Source of the DNA: Pokkaliibacter sp. MBI-7
Lineage (GTDB): Bacteria; Pseudomonadota; Gammaproteobacteria; Pseudomonadales; Balneatricaceae
Direction: 5' to 3'
Length of the DNA stretch: 64,000 bases
Assembly (NCBI RefSeq): GCF_029846635.1
Contig: NZ_JARVTG010000001.1
Location: 777,001 to 841,000, forward strand
Numbering within the stretch: position 1 is the first letter of the stretch; the number at the start of each line of letters is the position of its first letter. Shown piece by piece: positions 17,372-26,462 of this stretch. Under the pieces are notes generated by a model. The model ran no database searches and was not told the origin of the DNA. It worked only from the letters and a program-made list of their open reading frames with translations. The translations under genes were made by a program, and so were the position numbers.

Positions 17372-18283
17372 TCACACAGCCACCAAAGGTGCTGCATAAG
17401 AGATCGGTGCAGGCTCAGCCGCATCGAATGTCACGACCTCCCAACAATCACGATGCTTGAGTAACTCCCGAAGCAGCATGTTGTTCAGGAAATGGCCGGA
17501 CTTATAGCCTTTGAACTCTCCGATCAGGCTACGACCCAACAGATACAGATCGCCAACTGCGTCAAGAATCTTATGTTTTACAAACTCATCTTCGTAACGC
17601 AGGCCGCCATCATTCACGATACCGTAGTCATCAACAACGATCGCGTTGTCGACGCTACCGCCGAGAATCAGGTTTTTTGAGCGCAGATATTCAATATCTC
17701 GCATAAAACCAAAAGTCCGCGCCCTGCTGATCTCTTTCACGTAAGACGTGCTGGAGAAATCAAGCTCTGCGTGCGTGTTCTGGCCGCGGAACAAGGGGTG
17801 GTCAAAATCGATGGTAAAGCTCACCTTGAAGCCATCATATGGTTCAAAGCTCACCCATTTATCACCGTGTTCGAACGTCACTTTCTTTTTGATTCGAATG
17901 AACCGCTTAGGGGCAGGAAGCTCCTGAATACCAGCGGATTGAATCAAGAACACAAAGGGTGCAGCGCTACCATCCATGATGGGAACTTCTGCTGCAGACA
18001 ACTCAACATAGGCGTTATCTATGCCAAGCCCAGCAAAAGCAGACATCAAATGCTCTACAGTAGCTACCCGGATTCCATTGTCGACGAGATTTGTGGAGAG
18101 GGTTGTGTCGCCAACAGTTTCCGCCCAAGCCTTGATTTCTACCTCAGGATCAATGTCAACCCGTCGGAATACCACGCCAGTATCAGCGGGAGCAGGCTTC
18201 AAAGTCATGTAAACTTTTTCGCCGGTATGCAAACCCACACCGGTAGCCCGAATACTGTTTTTCAGGGTGCGTTGTTTAATCAT
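17372..18283 (-). CDS. lpxC: UDP-3-O-acyl-N-acetylglucosamine deacetylase LpxC
   Basis: This 303-aa zinc enzyme catalyses the committed step of lipid A biosynthesis in the cytoplasm. Zinc ligands H78 (in VEHLMSAF), H237 and D241 (KHKILDAVGD) and the catalytic H264 (SGHFLNN) are all present at family-typical positions. It follows ftsZ at the end of the dcw cluster, as in E. coli and Pseudomonas. In relatives its level is controlled by FtsH proteolysis of the C-terminal tail; here the tail ends PISYAAPLVAV. Confidence 0.98.
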   Translation of the reverse strand: MIKQRTLKNSIRATGVGLHTGEKVYMTLKPAPADTGVVFRRVDIDPEVEIKAWAETVGDTTLSTNLVDNGIRVATVEHLMSAFAGLGIDNAYVELSAAEVPIMDGSAAPFVFLIQSAGIQELPAPKRFIRIKKKVTFEHGDKWVSFEPYDGFKVSFTIDFDHPLFRGQNTHAELDFSSTSYVKEISRARTFGFMRDIEYLRSKNLILGGSVDNAIVVDDYGIVNDGGLRYEDEFVKHKILDAVGDLYLLGRSLIGEFKGYKSGHFLNNMLLRELLKHRDCWEVVTFDAAEPAPISYAAPLVAV

Positions 18284-18386
18284 GCCGAAGCCAAATACCT
18301 TAAACCCAAAAAAGACTAAGCGGCCATTCTATCATTACAAGTTAGCACTGGCCATTGGGGAAACGCTTAGATAAAAAGCGTTACCC

Positions 18387-19559
18387 TCAATCTGCCTGGC
18401 GACGCAAAAATGCAGGAATATCAAGGTATTCCATGCTGTCTTTTGGCGGCGTCTGACGAGCAGCATCCTTAGAGGTAGCCTGCGCAGGTGCTGCGGGCTC
18501 TCCACGACGCATAACAGCAGGGATCTCCAACTGCTCATAGTTATCAGGCAGTTTGGCCTTGCCACTTGGATTAGCCGTTACCACTTTAATTTGTGGTTCA
18601 GGTTTGGTTCCCAGACCAGTCGCGACGACCGTCACACGCAGCTCATCACTCATTTCCGGATCAATAACAGTGCCGACAACGATAGTAGCCTCGTCGGAAG
18701 CAAACTCTTCAACAGTGTTACCTACCTCAGAGAATTCGCCCAATGCCAAATCCAGACCCGCTGTAATATTGACGAGAATACCCTTGGCGCCACACAGATC
18801 GATATCCTCCAACAGAGGACTACGAATTGCCGCTTCTGCCGCTTCACGTGCACGCCCTTCACCACGAGCACTTCCCGTACCCATCATCGCCATACCCATT
18901 TCTGACATGACAGTTTTCACGTCAGCAAAGTCAACGTTGATCATACCGGGACGGATAATCAGGTCAGCAATCCCCTGCACAGCACCTTGCAACACGTCGT
19001 TTGCTGCCGCGAAAGCATTAATCAGGGAAACATTCTTACCCAGAACAGGTAACAATTTCTCGTTAGGAATGATGATCAAAGAATCGACGTGCTCTTGCAG
19101 CTGACGGATACCTTCCATCGCGATCTGCATACGTTTGCGCCCTTCAAACGGGAAAGGCTTGGTTACCACTGCAACCGTCAGTATGCCCATCTCTTTGGCC
19201 ACTTCAGCCACAACAGGTGCAGCACCAGTACCGGTGCCACCACCCATCCCTGCAGTAATGAAGACCATGTCGGCACCTTGCATTACCTCAGCGATGCGCT
19301 CACGATCCTCGAGTGCAGCTTCACGACCAATATCAGGATTGGCTCCAGCGCCCAACCCTTTGGTGATCTCGCTACCCAACTGCAGCACACTACGAGCCCC
19401 CATGTCTTTGAGAGCCTGTGCATCCGTATTGGCACAGATAAACTCAACCCCCTCAACTGAAGAGGTGACCATGTGGTTCACTGCGTTGCCGCCGCCGCCA
19501 CCAACGCCAATAACTTTAATGACCGCGTTTTGCGGTGCTTTATCGACCAATTCAAACAT
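18387..19559 (-). CDS. ftsZ: Cell division protein FtsZ
   Basis: This 390-aa tubulin homologue forms the Z ring. The GTP-binding signature GGGTGTG (106-112) and the T7-loop segment NVDFADVKTVM are intact. The C-terminal FtsA/ZipA-binding peptide (DIPAFLRRQAD, 380-390) is preserved after a variable linker. The frame continues upstream to 19667, but ATG 19559 follows a GGAGGAGAGGGAG ribosome site and gives the conserved MFELVD start. It lies 49 nt downstream of ftsA and shares its transcript. Confidence 0.98.
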   Translation of the reverse strand: MFELVDKAPQNAVIKVIGVGGGGGNAVNHMVTSSVEGVEFICANTDAQALKDMGARSVLQLGSEITKGLGAGANPDIGREAALEDRERIAEVMQGADMVFITAGMGGGTGTGAAPVVAEVAKEMGILTVAVVTKPFPFEGRKRMQIAMEGIRQLQEHVDSLIIIPNEKLLPVLGKNVSLINAFAAANDVLQGAVQGIADLIIRPGMINVDFADVKTVMSEMGMAMMGTGSARGEGRAREAAEAAIRSPLLEDIDLCGAKGILVNITAGLDLALGEFSEVGNTVEEFASDEATIVVGTVIDPEMSDELRVTVVATGLGTKPEPQIKVVTANPSGKAKLPDNYEQLEIPAVMRRGEPAAPAQATSKDAARQTPPKDSMEYLDIPAFLRRQAD

Positions 19560-19608
19560 CTCCCTCTCCTCCAGACCGCAAGGCCTCTCTCTCACAAGCA
19601 ATAAGTTA

Positions 19609-20862
19609 TCAGAATTTATCCTGAATCCAGCGACGCATCCGGCCCATAAAGCCTTCCTCTGGTTCACGCTTACCAGGGATGACTGAATCCATCAGCACCC
19701 GCTCTCCTCGCTCATGTTTGGCGTAGAGCAGCAGGCCTACTGCAGTGGAATAAACCGGATTATTCACTATGTCAGTCAGCCCTTTAAAGCCGACTGGTGA
19801 CGCCAAACGAACCGGCATATGGAAAATCTCCTCTGCCAACTCGACCACTCCCTCCATTTTTGACGTACCGCCGGTCAGCACAATACCTGCAGCAATCAAA
19901 TCCTCATAACCGCTTTCACGGATCTTGTTCTGGATCATTTCAAACAGTTCGGCATAACGAGGTTCAACGACCTCTGCCAGAGACTGGCGAGACAGATCTC
20001 GCGCAGGTCGATCACCGACACTGGGCACCTTGATTGCTTCACTGGCACTGGCCAGCTTACCCAGTGCACAGGCGTACTTGGTCTTAATCTCTTCCGCATG
20101 CTGAGTCGGGGTACGCAATGCCATAGCGATATCATTGGTCACCTGATCGCCACCGATCGGTATCACCGCAGTGTGACGAATAGCACCTCCGGTGAATATC
20201 GCCATATCCGACGTGCCGCCACCGATATCAATCATGCAGACGCCGAGCTCTTTTTCATCCTCAGTAAGCACCGCGTAACTTGAAGCCAGCTGCTCCAGCA
20301 CCATGGTGTCAACTTCCAGGCCACACTGCCGAATACACTTCTCGATGTTGTGTGCCGCGTTCAGTGCAGCCGTTACCAAGTGAACTCTGGCCTCCAGACG
20401 TACACCGGACATCCCGAGAGGATCGCGGATGCCTTCCTGATTATCGATGACATACTCCTGTGGCAGGATATGCAGAATACGCATCTTTTCCTTATCAAGC
20501 TCAGGTACCGCACGTGCCGCATCAATAACTCGTTCAACGTCCTGAGTAACCACCTCACGGTCGCGGATAGCAACCATGCCATGGGAGTTCTGACTCATGA
20601 TATGACTGCCAGCAATACCAACTGTCACAGAGTGAACTTTACAGCCAGCCATCAGTTCTGCTTCTTCCACTGCACGCTGAATGGAGTGTACGGTCGACTC
20701 GATATTGACGACCACACCTCGCTTCATACCGCGTGAAGCATGAGAACCAACGCCAACAATCTCAATTTCACCGTCAGGACCTACTTCCCCGACAATGGCC
20801 ACCACTTTAGACGTACCGATATCCAGTCCGACAATCATATTCGTATCTGCTACACCACTCAT
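19609..20862 (-). CDS. ftsA: Cell division protein FtsA
   Basis: This 417-aa actin-like ATPase tethers FtsZ to the membrane. The phosphate loops IVGLDIGTSKVVAIVGE and IDIGGGTSDMAIF and the adenosine motif TGGTSKMEG are present. The C-terminal amphipathic membrane anchor (MGRMRRWIQDKF) is intact. A 116-nt gap separates it from ftsQ and may hold an internal ftsAZ promoter; I could not define one. Confidence 0.98.
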   Translation of the reverse strand: MSGVADTNMIVGLDIGTSKVVAIVGEVGPDGEIEIVGVGSHASRGMKRGVVVNIESTVHSIQRAVEEAELMAGCKVHSVTVGIAGSHIMSQNSHGMVAIRDREVVTQDVERVIDAARAVPELDKEKMRILHILPQEYVIDNQEGIRDPLGMSGVRLEARVHLVTAALNAAHNIEKCIRQCGLEVDTMVLEQLASSYAVLTEDEKELGVCMIDIGGGTSDMAIFTGGAIRHTAVIPIGGDQVTNDIAMALRTPTQHAEEIKTKYACALGKLASASEAIKVPSVGDRPARDLSRQSLAEVVEPRYAELFEMIQNKIRESGYEDLIAAGIVLTGGTSKMEGVVELAEEIFHMPVRLASPVGFKGLTDIVNNPVYSTAVGLLLYAKHERGERVLMDSVIPGKREPEEGFMGRMRRWIQDKF

Positions 20863-20978
20863 GCTTGCATCTCTGCTTGTCGTGATAAGGTCTGGTTCCT
20901 ACCAAACTCTGGATTCTGATAAATGCGTTGACTGTGCATTACGGATTTATTCCTTTGCCATGGTGCCACAGGCTTATC

Positions 20979-21803
20979 TCAAGTTGACGCAGGCTGTTTC
21001 CAGCGTACGGCCACCCCGTTGGTGTGACGTACATCAATTTGTTCTATCTGACTGACTCGATCTTTCAGAGCTGCAGTATATATCGTACTGAACCGATATA
21101 GGCGTTCACGCAGGTCTTCCCGCCCCAGCAAAATACGCAGTGGCTGGTCAGCAACAATGACGTCCACAGTCCAAGCTCCGCGTTTTTCCAAAATAAGATC
21201 ACTGATCTTCATTTGCAGCGGGCGCAGTTGCTGACTCAGAGTAGAGAAATACCGCATGGCCTCCTGCACCTGATCATCCGGTCCATACAAACGCGGCAAA
21301 CCGGCCAGCTCATCCAGCTGTGCTTGTTGAGGAGTAAAAATACGCCCGACGGAATTAACCAGTTGTTTGTCACCCCAGCGCGCAACCGGCAGCTCCTCAT
21401 CAATATTGACGACCAGTCGATCAGGCCATATCCGGTGAATATCTGCCCTTTCCACCCAGGGGTTCGCTTCAACCATTTTCTGGATGCTATTAAGGTCAAG
21501 ATCGAAAAACGTTCCCTTAACCTCGTCCTGTAACGCGGCATGCAAAGCCTGACCATCAACATAGTGCATGTTGCCTTGCACACTGATCTCAGTCACAGGC
21601 CTATTCAGCCAGGGCCAGAGAGCCTGTCCGCCATAGATTGCACCAACCACCAGAGCGATCAGTGCCATTAGATTGAACAGCCAGCCAAACCACTTTTTCC
21701 AAGGCAACCGAACCTTAGGTTTTTGCACCCGAGGTGTCAGCCTTGTCGCCCCTCGTGGACGCTCGGAAGAGCGCACCTGAAATTCGAACCCCCGGGTACT
21801 CAT
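20979..21803 (-). CDS. ftsQ: Cell division protein FtsQ
   Basis: This 274-aa bitopic protein has a basic cytoplasmic N-terminus, one transmembrane helix (about 40-62), then a periplasmic POTRA domain (from about VTEISVQGN) and a beta domain (ANPWVERADIHRIWPDRLVVNI is the conserved core). It scaffolds the FtsQLB complex that activates septal peptidoglycan synthesis. Its ATG is 2 nt after the ddl stop, with AGAGG upstream. Confidence 0.97.
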   Translation of the reverse strand: MSTRGFEFQVRSSERPRGATRLTPRVQKPKVRLPWKKWFGWLFNLMALIALVVGAIYGGQALWPWLNRPVTEISVQGNMHYVDGQALHAALQDEVKGTFFDLDLNSIQKMVEANPWVERADIHRIWPDRLVVNIDEELPVARWGDKQLVNSVGRIFTPQQAQLDELAGLPRLYGPDDQVQEAMRYFSTLSQQLRPLQMKISDLILEKRGAWTVDVIVADQPLRILLGREDLRERLYRFSTIYTAALKDRVSQIEQIDVRHTNGVAVRWKQPAST

Positions 21804-21805
21804 CG

Positions 21806-22768
21806 TTAACCTCTCGCCTGCGGGCTACGATCAAAGGCCGATGCCAGAATCTCCAACACCAGCACCTCCATCGACATCCCCGCCTGTTTGGCCGCCATGG
21901 GAACTAAACTATGATCCGTCATACCTGGCACGGTATTAACTTCCAGCAACCAGTTTCTACCTTGCTCATCACGGATCAGATCCAACCGCCCCCAACCATG
22001 ACACCCAATAACATCAAAGGCTTGCTGACAGATTTTCGTCAATTCTGTAAGTTCTGCAATATCTAAGCCAGTATCAAAGTTGTAACGAGTGTCATTTGCC
22101 AGGTATTTGGCATCATAGTCGTAGAATTCATGCGTCGTCTGGAGCCAGATAGGCGGTAGAACTTTGCCATTTACAATCGCAACAGTTAACTCCTTACCAC
22201 TTACCCAAGGTTCTGCCATGACCATCGAGTCATGCTTCCCCGCGACCAGGCACGCATCACCCAACATTTTCTCGGAGTTAACCTTCATCAGACCAACACT
22301 GGAACCTTCATGTACAGGCTTGATTGCCAGGGGTAACCCCAGCTGGCTAATCAGCCCGGCAGGGTCTGTCCCTGTATTGATCAGACTGGATGGCTTAGTA
22401 GGCAGCCCCAAAGCATGCCAAACCAGCTTGGTACGCCATTTGTCCATAGCCAGAGCAGAAGCAGCCACGCCACTACCGGTGTAGGGCTTACCCAGCATTT
22501 GCAACGCAGCCTGCACCACGCCGTCCTCGCCACCGCGGCCATGCAGTATGATAAAGGCCGTATCAAACTCTAGTGATGCCAACTGTTGCAGCAGGTTACT
22601 ATCAGCCCCCACGATGAAATCCACCGCAAAAGCATCAACTCCAGCGCTTTGTAAAGCAGCTAACACAGCCTTTCCACTTTTGAGCGAGACCTCCCTTTCG
22701 GCAGATTCCCCTCCCATCAGTACTGCAACCCTGCCAGCCTGCCTGATCAAGGCCTGCTGAGCGTTCAT
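21806..22768 (-). CDS. ddlB: D-alanine--D-alanine ligase
   Basis: This 320-aa ATP-grasp enzyme makes the D-Ala-D-Ala dipeptide for MurF. Signatures are VLMGGESAEREVSLKSG near the N-terminus, HGRGGEDG, KPVHEGSSVG and the catalytic LLEVNTVPGMTDHSLVP. It is called DdlB because of its dcw position between murC and ftsQ. The start overlaps the murC stop (ATGA). Confidence 0.97.
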   Translation of the reverse strand: MNAQQALIRQAGRVAVLMGGESAEREVSLKSGKAVLAALQSAGVDAFAVDFIVGADSNLLQQLASLEFDTAFIILHGRGGEDGVVQAALQMLGKPYTGSGVAASALAMDKWRTKLVWHALGLPTKPSSLINTGTDPAGLISQLGLPLAIKPVHEGSSVGLMKVNSEKMLGDACLVAGKHDSMVMAEPWVSGKELTVAIVNGKVLPPIWLQTTHEFYDYDAKYLANDTRYNFDTGLDIAELTELTKICQQAFDVIGCHGWGRLDLIRDEQGRNWLLEVNTVPGMTDHSLVPMAAKQAGMSMEVLVLEILASAFDRSPQARG

Positions 22769-24195
22769 GGCTTGTTACCTGCTGCACGAGCTAATTGCTG
22801 GGCCAGGCCACTGATATCGCCTGCACCCTGGGTCAGCACCAAATCGCCGTTCTGAATCAGATTAGGCAAAATGGCCATGGCTTCTACTGCATTCTCAGCA
22901 TATACCGGCTCCACCTGCCCACGCTGACGAATGCTGCGGCACAGGCTGCGACTATCGGCTCCCTGTATAGGCTCTTCACCAGCTGAATACACTTCCATAA
23001 GAATCAGCGTATCGACCTCTGACAGGACTTGAACAAAGTCCTCATAGAGATCGCGGGTACGAGTGTACCGGTGAGGCTGATAGACCATCACAAGACGGCG
23101 CCCCGGCCAACCATCACGGAATGCCTTAATGGTTGCAGCAACCTCGCGCGGATGATGACCGTAGTCGTCAACCAGCGTAGCCGTACCACCGTCTTTGCCG
23201 GGCAACTCTGCCAGTACCTGAAAACGCCGGCCAACACCCATGAATTGCTGCAAAGCGATGGCAATCTGCTCATCTGCTACCCCCTCATCACGGGCAATCG
23301 CAATAGTAGCCAGAGCATTGAGGACGTTATGCTGTCCAGGCAGGTTGAGGGTAATAGTCAGATCAGGCGATCCTTTGGTTACTACCGTAAAGCGAGTGCG
23401 CAGACCATCCTGTTCAACATCAACAGCTCGTACATCTGCATCTTCACTGAAACCGTAGGTGACAGTCGGCCGGCTAATCTGTGGCAATAATTCACGAATC
23501 ACCGGGTCATCGACACAGACCACAGCCAATCCATAGAACGGCAAGTTATGCAGAAAATCGATAAAGGTCTGCTTCAGACGCCCAAAATCACCGCCATAGG
23601 TGTCCATATGGTCTGCATCAATGTTGGTCACCACCGCAATCATGGGTTGCAGGTGCAGGAAAGACGCATCACTTTCGTCTGCCTCTGCCACCAGATAACG
23701 ACTGGCACCCAACTTTGCATTAGTGCCGGCACTGGTCAGGCGTCCGCCGATAACATAGGTCGGATCAAGTCCGCCCTGAGTCAGGACAGAAGCAACGAGA
23801 CTGGTGGTTGTAGTCTTGCCATGTGTCCCCGCGATCGCAATACCATGACGATACCGCATGAGCTCAGCCAGCATTTCTGCACGACGCACCACCGGCACTC
23901 GCATCTCACGGGCTGCCAGTAGTTCAGGGTTATCAGCCTTTACCGCAGAAGAAATGACCACCACATCAACATCGTTGATGTTCTCTGCCTTATGACCGAT
24001 GACGATACGAGCCCCCTGCTCCTCCAGTCGGCTGGTGGTGGCGGAGGGCTTGAGGTCTGAGCCAGAGATCAGATAACCCTGGTTCAGCAATACCTCTGCA
24101 ATACCACACATGCCTACGCCCCCGATTCCCACGAAATGGATACGACGTATGCGGCGCATCTCTGGAATGCCGGTGACTCCGTTAACTTCAGCCAA
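22765..24195 (-). CDS. murC: UDP-N-acetylmuramate--L-alanine ligase MurC
   Basis: This Mur ligase adds L-Ala to UDP-MurNAc. The conserved N-terminal IHFVGIGGVGMCGIAEVL (UDP-binding) and the P-loop GTHGKTTT (about 123-130) are present. A TTG at 24195 is chosen as start because AAGGAG lies 7 nt upstream and it overlaps the end of murG by 8 nt; this gives 476 aa. ATG 24159 (464 aa) is the alternative but has no Shine-Dalgarno. The frame runs further into murG (24255) without support. Confidence 0.95.
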   Translation of the reverse strand: MAEVNGVTGIPEMRRIRRIHFVGIGGVGMCGIAEVLLNQGYLISGSDLKPSATTSRLEEQGARIVIGHKAENINDVDVVVISSAVKADNPELLAAREMRVPVVRRAEMLAELMRYRHGIAIAGTHGKTTTTSLVASVLTQGGLDPTYVIGGRLTSAGTNAKLGASRYLVAEADESDASFLHLQPMIAVVTNIDADHMDTYGGDFGRLKQTFIDFLHNLPFYGLAVVCVDDPVIRELLPQISRPTVTYGFSEDADVRAVDVEQDGLRTRFTVVTKGSPDLTITLNLPGQHNVLNALATIAIARDEGVADEQIAIALQQFMGVGRRFQVLAELPGKDGGTATLVDDYGHHPREVAATIKAFRDGWPGRRLVMVYQPHRYTRTRDLYEDFVQVLSEVDTLILMEVYSAGEEPIQGADSRSLCRSIRQRGQVEPVYAENAVEAMAILPNLIQNGDLVLTQGAGDISGLAQQLARAAGNKP

Positions 24196-25279
24196 GACTG
24201 ATCTCCTTACATACCTCTGCAACGCGCTCTGCTGCTTCGGGCTTTGCCTGCGCATAAGCCGCTTCCGCCATGCGCTGCAAAGCAGACCGCTGTTGCAGGC
24301 GGTTCATATATAACTCTTTGAGACTTTCGACCGACAATGCAGTTTGCTGAATCAACACTGCCGCACCGGCCTTTTCCAAATGTCTGCCATTCGCCGTCTG
24401 ATGATCATCGACCGCAAACGGAAACGGGATCAATACCGAAGCAACGCCGGCTGCACTCAGCTCGCTGACAGTCAGCGCTCCCGAGCGACAGATCACCAGA
24501 TCAGCCCAGCCATAGGCATCCGCCATGTCATCGATGAAAGGCACTATACGGGCGACCATACCCTGCTCCTGATAGAAGCTCTGGGTTGCTTCCAGATGAC
24601 GCTCCCCGGTCTGATGCCAGACTTCAGGGCGAACTTCTTCCGGTAATGCAGCTAACCAGCGGGGAATAACAGCGTTAATCGCTGCAGCACCGAGACTGCC
24701 GCCTACCACCAGCACGCGAATACGGCCAGCCCGAACACCATACCGTTGAGCCGGATCAGGCAGGCTACACACCGCTCTGCGAATAGGATTTCCCACCACT
24801 TCGGCAGCAGGTAACTTGGACAGAGCATCTGGAAAGGCCACCAATACACGTTTAGCCATACGTGCTAACAGCTTGTTGGTCATACCTGGAACGGCATTCT
24901 GCTCATGGATGACCAGGGGGCGGCCCAGTAATTTTGCCGCAAGGCCACCTGGGCCACTGGCAAAGCCACCCATACCCAGCACTACATTTGGCTTGAGACT
25001 ACTGACGACCTTGAGTGCCTGGCCACAGGCGCGCGCCAACAAAAAGGGGGCCTTGAGCAGCTTCACCACACCCTTGCCACGCAAACCACTCACCTGAATG
25101 GCATGCAGCGGGATCTCAGCTTGTGGCACGATTTTGGCTTCAATACCTGCCATAGTTCCCAGCCAGTGAATCTGGTACCCCTGCTGGCGCAACCGCTCCG
25201 CGGTAGCCAGTGCGGGGAATACATGCCCACCGGTACCACCGGCCATGATCAGGGCAACCTTGGGTTTCTCACTAACCAT
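24188..25279 (-). CDS. murG: UDP-N-acetylglucosamine--N-acetylmuramyl-(pentapeptide) pyrophosphoryl-undecaprenol GlcNAc transferase MurG
   Basis: This 363-aa GT28 glycosyltransferase converts lipid I to lipid II on the inner face of the membrane. The N-terminal glycine-rich loop AGGTGGHVFPA, the HEQNAVPG stretch and the GGSLGA loop identify it. ATG 25279 overlaps the ftsW stop by 8 nt and follows GGGAGGGG; an upstream in-frame start at 25333 would lie deep in ftsW. Confidence 0.97.
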   Translation of the reverse strand: MVSEKPKVALIMAGGTGGHVFPALATAERLRQQGYQIHWLGTMAGIEAKIVPQAEIPLHAIQVSGLRGKGVVKLLKAPFLLARACGQALKVVSSLKPNVVLGMGGFASGPGGLAAKLLGRPLVIHEQNAVPGMTNKLLARMAKRVLVAFPDALSKLPAAEVVGNPIRRAVCSLPDPAQRYGVRAGRIRVLVVGGSLGAAAINAVIPRWLAALPEEVRPEVWHQTGERHLEATQSFYQEQGMVARIVPFIDDMADAYGWADLVICRSGALTVSELSAAGVASVLIPFPFAVDDHQTANGRHLEKAGAAVLIQQTALSVESLKELYMNRLQQRSALQRMAEAAYAQAKPEAAERVAEVCKEISLG

Positions 25280-26462
25280 GCGCCCCTCCCAGTTGAGCTC
25301 GTCGTAACGCTTCCTTACGTCCCTCATGATCAATGCGGAGCAGAATGGAAATCAGCATCAGACAGATAACCAGACTACTGCCACCATAGGAAATCAGTGG
25401 CAACGTCAAACCTTTGGTAGGCAGCACACCAATATTTACACCGATGTTAATGAAGGCTTGCCCCGCGATCAGCAGTGCGGTGCCATACGCCATGAAAGCA
25501 GAAAAATGCTGACCTAACTGTTCTACCCGCTGCCCGATGCGAAATGCACGATATACCAACCAGGCATAGAGACAGATAACAGCCAACGCCCCTACCAGGC
25601 CCAGCTCTTCCGCCAGCACGGCATAAACAAAGTCAGTATGGGCCTCTGGCAGGTAAAAAAGTTTCTGAACACTGTTCCCCAGCCCCAGGCCGAACCAGTC
25701 GCCACGACCAAAGGCTATCTGCGCTTGCGTAAGCTGATATCCGCTACCATACGGATCGGCCCATGGATCAAGATAGGTAAGCAGACGCTGACGTCGATAG
25801 TCTTCCATCCATGCACCAGCACCCACCGCAGCCAGACAGCTGATGATTACCAGCCAGAATTGCCACAGGCGCATCCCGCCCATAAACACCATACCCAGCG
25901 CAATCCCCAGAGTAACAACGACGGCCCCCAGGTCAGGCTCCATCAGCATCAGCATGATTGGCAAAGCGAGTATCAACATCGCCTTGAAGAAACCAGACCA
26001 CTGCGTCCTCACCTCTTCCAGACGCCGGGCCATATAGCTGGCCAGATACATCATCAGAAACAACTTGGCGACTTCCGATGCCTGAACGTTTATTGGCCCC
26101 AGATGCAGCCAGCGCGAGCTACCGTTTACCACCCTGCCAATGCCCGGTACCAGAACCAGCACCAGCAAAGCAATTGCAATCAGCAACAGCCACCAGTGCT
26201 GACGCTGCCAGTACTCCATAGGCACTCGCCAGGTAAAACAGGCGACAACCACCGCTACAATGATGAACGCCACATGGCGTTTGACCTGATAGAACGGATC
26301 ATGAAAGCGAACTTCTGCCACTTCCATCGAGGCCGAAGTCACCATAATGACCCCTATCAGCAGCAGCGTGACGGTAATGACCAGCAGCCAACCGTCAAAC
26401 GGGCCGCTGATGCGACCATACACGGGCACTTCTACAGGTTGTCCCTGGCGCCACTTACTCAT
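25272..26462 (-). CDS. ftsW: Septal peptidoglycan glycosyltransferase FtsW
   Basis: This 396-aa SEDS-family protein has about ten transmembrane helices. Characteristic segments are GIGRVVNGSSRWL, the MEPDLGAVVV loop and the C-terminal GLTLPLISYGGSS. With FtsI it polymerises septal glycan from lipid II. It overlaps murD by 4 nt (ATGA) and murG by 8 nt. Confidence 0.97.
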   Translation of the reverse strand: MSKWRQGQPVEVPVYGRISGPFDGWLLVITVTLLLIGVIMVTSASMEVAEVRFHDPFYQVKRHVAFIIVAVVVACFTWRVPMEYWQRQHWWLLLIAIALLVLVLVPGIGRVVNGSSRWLHLGPINVQASEVAKLFLMMYLASYMARRLEEVRTQWSGFFKAMLILALPIMLMLMEPDLGAVVVTLGIALGMVFMGGMRLWQFWLVIISCLAAVGAGAWMEDYRRQRLLTYLDPWADPYGSGYQLTQAQIAFGRGDWFGLGLGNSVQKLFYLPEAHTDFVYAVLAEELGLVGALAVICLYAWLVYRAFRIGQRVEQLGQHFSAFMAYGTALLIAGQAFINIGVNIGVLPTKGLTLPLISYGGSSLVICLMLISILLRIDHEGRKEALRRAQLGGAHG

